In this document: in pieces, positions 63,131-64,000 of the stretch | How positions within the stretch are numbered: the stretch's first letter is position 1 | Layout of the letters: each line of letters begins with the position of its first letter | NCBI GenBank assembly: GCA_036392935.1 | Contig: DASVWZ010000220.1 | Coordinates: forward strand, 1-64,000 | DNA: 64,000 nucleotides | Reading direction: 5' to 3' | Source of the DNA: DASVWZ01 sp036392935 | GTDB taxonomy: Bacteria; Acidobacteriota; Terriglobia; Terriglobales; Acidobacteriaceae | Position numbers and translations under genes: made by a program | The notes under the pieces: model-generated | The model's input: the letters and a program-made list of their open reading frames with translations, nothing else | What the model was told of the DNA's origin: nothing | The model's database searches: none

Positions 63131-64000
63131 ATGGTCGCCTGGAAATGGACGTTTGCTGGATGCCTGTTGTTGTCGATGACCGCTGCTGCACAGCAGAACG
63201 CCACCGCGGCGCAACCGAATTCCGCGCCCGCGCAAACCGCGCCAGCGTCGCAATCCACGCCCGCCACTCAGCCAGCGCCAACCACCCCTCCCACGACTAT
63301 GGATCAGGTGATCGACCGCGCCATTCAGCGTGAACACGCCTTGATGGACTACCTAAAGAAACGCACTCCGCTGGTCGAGACCTACCTGCAGAATGTTAAG
63401 GCTGATCCCGCTCTCAGCACCGTCCCGAAAGATGATCGTTATTTTCTCGGCCGCCTCGATCTCGCATCGGTCGATCGCTACGACTATCTCTCCACCGATG
63501 ACGATATGGAAAAAGGCCTGCTCGGCGGCGTGGTGGGAAAGCTCTTTCGCTCCCAATATCAACCCTTGGGTTTTTCCTGGATGATCTTTGCCGACCGCGA
63601 CGACTTTGGCCGCATCCACTACGACTTCAAATACAGCCACCGCGAATTTCTCGGCGACATTCGCTGTCTCGTCTTCGACGTCAAACCCAAGCCGGACTCC
63701 GGCAAAGGCCGTTTCGTCGGTCGCATCTGGGTAGAAGATCAGGAATACAACATCGTTCGCCTCAACGGAACCTACGCTCCTCGTCCGAAGAACGCCGAAT
63801 TCTTCCACATGGATAGCTGGCGCCTCAATCTCGTCCCCGGCTACTGGCTGCCGTCATTCATCTACAGCGAAGAAGGCGACTTCGGCTACGGCCACAAAAA
63901 AGATAAGGTCGCATTCAAGGCCCAGACTCGCGTCTGGGGCTACAACCTGAAGCAGACCGGAAAAGAAGATGAACTAACCGAAGTCAGGGTCGACTCCGTA
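63131..64000 (+). CDS. Secreted hypothetical protein, cut by the window end
   Basis: An open frame of 290 codons without stop to the last base of the window, so the gene is partial. A signal peptide (MVAWKWTFAGCLLLSMTAAA) is followed by a Gln/Pro/Ala/Thr-rich stretch (about 20-58) and a globular part starting TMDQVIDRAIQREHALMDYL. It continues with DRYFLGRLDL, RYDYLSTDDD and beta strands including HYDFKYSHREFLGDIRCLVFDVKPK and RFVGRIWVEDQEYNIVRLNGTY. The latter pattern recalls outer-membrane-sorting or LolA/LppX-like periplasmic proteins. AGAGAGGAAC precedes the ATG. Probably co-transcribed with tonB. Confidence 0.8.
   Translation, partial: MVAWKWTFAGCLLLSMTAAAQQNATAAQPNSAPAQTAPASQSTPATQPAPTTPPTTMDQVIDRAIQREHALMDYLKKRTPLVETYLQNVKADPALSTVPKDDRYFLGRLDLASVDRYDYLSTDDDMEKGLLGGVVGKLFRSQYQPLGFSWMIFADRDDFGRIHYDFKYSHREFLGDIRCLVFDVKPKPDSGKGRFVGRIWVEDQEYNIVRLNGTYAPRPKNAEFFHMDSWRLNLVPGYWLPSFIYSEEGDFGYGHKKDKVAFKAQTRVWGYNLKQTGKEDELTEVRVDSV

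Overview
The window looks like a chromosomal segment of an Acidobacteriota bacterium (Terriglobia / Koribacter-like). This is an inference from gene content: a Ser/Thr kinase with FlgO/TolB-like and TPR regions, large secreted NHL / Ig-like / FG-GAP repeat proteins, TIGR03803 (Gloeo_Verruco) and HAF repeat proteins, paired secreted phosphoesterases, an ORF6N-domain protein and many short intergenic repeats. The DNA is moderately GC-rich. No rRNA, tRNA, phage, CRISPR or plasmid functions were seen, and no insertion sequence of the usual transposase families apart from two REP-associated (RAYT) transposases.

Layout. 0-0.6 kb: two simple-sequence arrays. 0.6-4.6 kb: MFS transporter and glycosyltransferase (coupled), then three small membrane or secreted proteins. 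4.6-11.7 kb: a Ser/Thr kinase and a 1,466-residue NHL/Ig-like surface protein. 12-16 kb: a small alpha-beta barrel protein, a stress-domain/STAS fusion, a tandem pair of small secreted paralogues, an isochorismatase-fold protein and an AIM24 protein. 15.9-16.4 kb: a 249-bp non-coding repeat followed by REP hairpins. 16.6-24.3 kb: FG-GAP surface protein, GT39-like membrane protein and two divergent secreted phosphoesterases. 24.5-28.2 kb: OB-fold secreted protein, an RsbW/RsbV-type partner-switch pair and a PpiD-like periplasmic chaperone. 28.3-34.1 kb: malQ, a Doc-type toxin-antitoxin pair, a methyltransferase/FAD-oxidoreductase pair of the kind normally beside type III PKS genes, and rpsA. 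34.2-38 kb: a NitT/TauT-type ABC ATPase with a fused double permease, and a zinc-ribbon/XRE regulator.

38.3-45.7 kb is the most plastic part. It holds a WG-repeat gene broken by one frameshift, a duplicated 5' fragment of an HD-domain gene, and two RAYT transposase genes, each bracketed by inverted copies of a different REP hairpin family. Small genes sit between further hairpin copies, and the segment ends in a second, inverted copy of the 250-bp repeat from 16 kb. The two copies are about 80 percent identical by eye, each lies directly 3' of a gene in that gene's orientation, and each is followed by the same REP family.

45.7-55.1 kb (all minus strand) is a catabolic block: hutH, a YbgC-type thioesterase, enoyl-CoA hydratase, HMG-CoA lyase-like protein, an acyl-CoA carboxylase beta subunit (probably methylcrotonyl-CoA carboxylase) and split methylmalonyl-CoA mutase subunits. 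Together these point to histidine, leucine and propionyl-CoA catabolism. An AlkA-type glycosylase and an ORF6N gene lie between the two mutase genes. The ORF6N gene carries a perfect 13-bp-arm palindrome both just upstream of its start and inside its coding sequence. 55.2-64 kb: LPS-type glycosyltransferase, TolC-family protein, helical-repeat protein, amino-acid permease, HAF-repeat protein, TonB, and a secreted protein cut by the window end.

The strongest candidates for undescribed biology are the twin RAYT/REP units with covariation in one hairpin, the conserved 250-bp 3'-UTR element, and the duplicated palindrome of the ORF6N gene.
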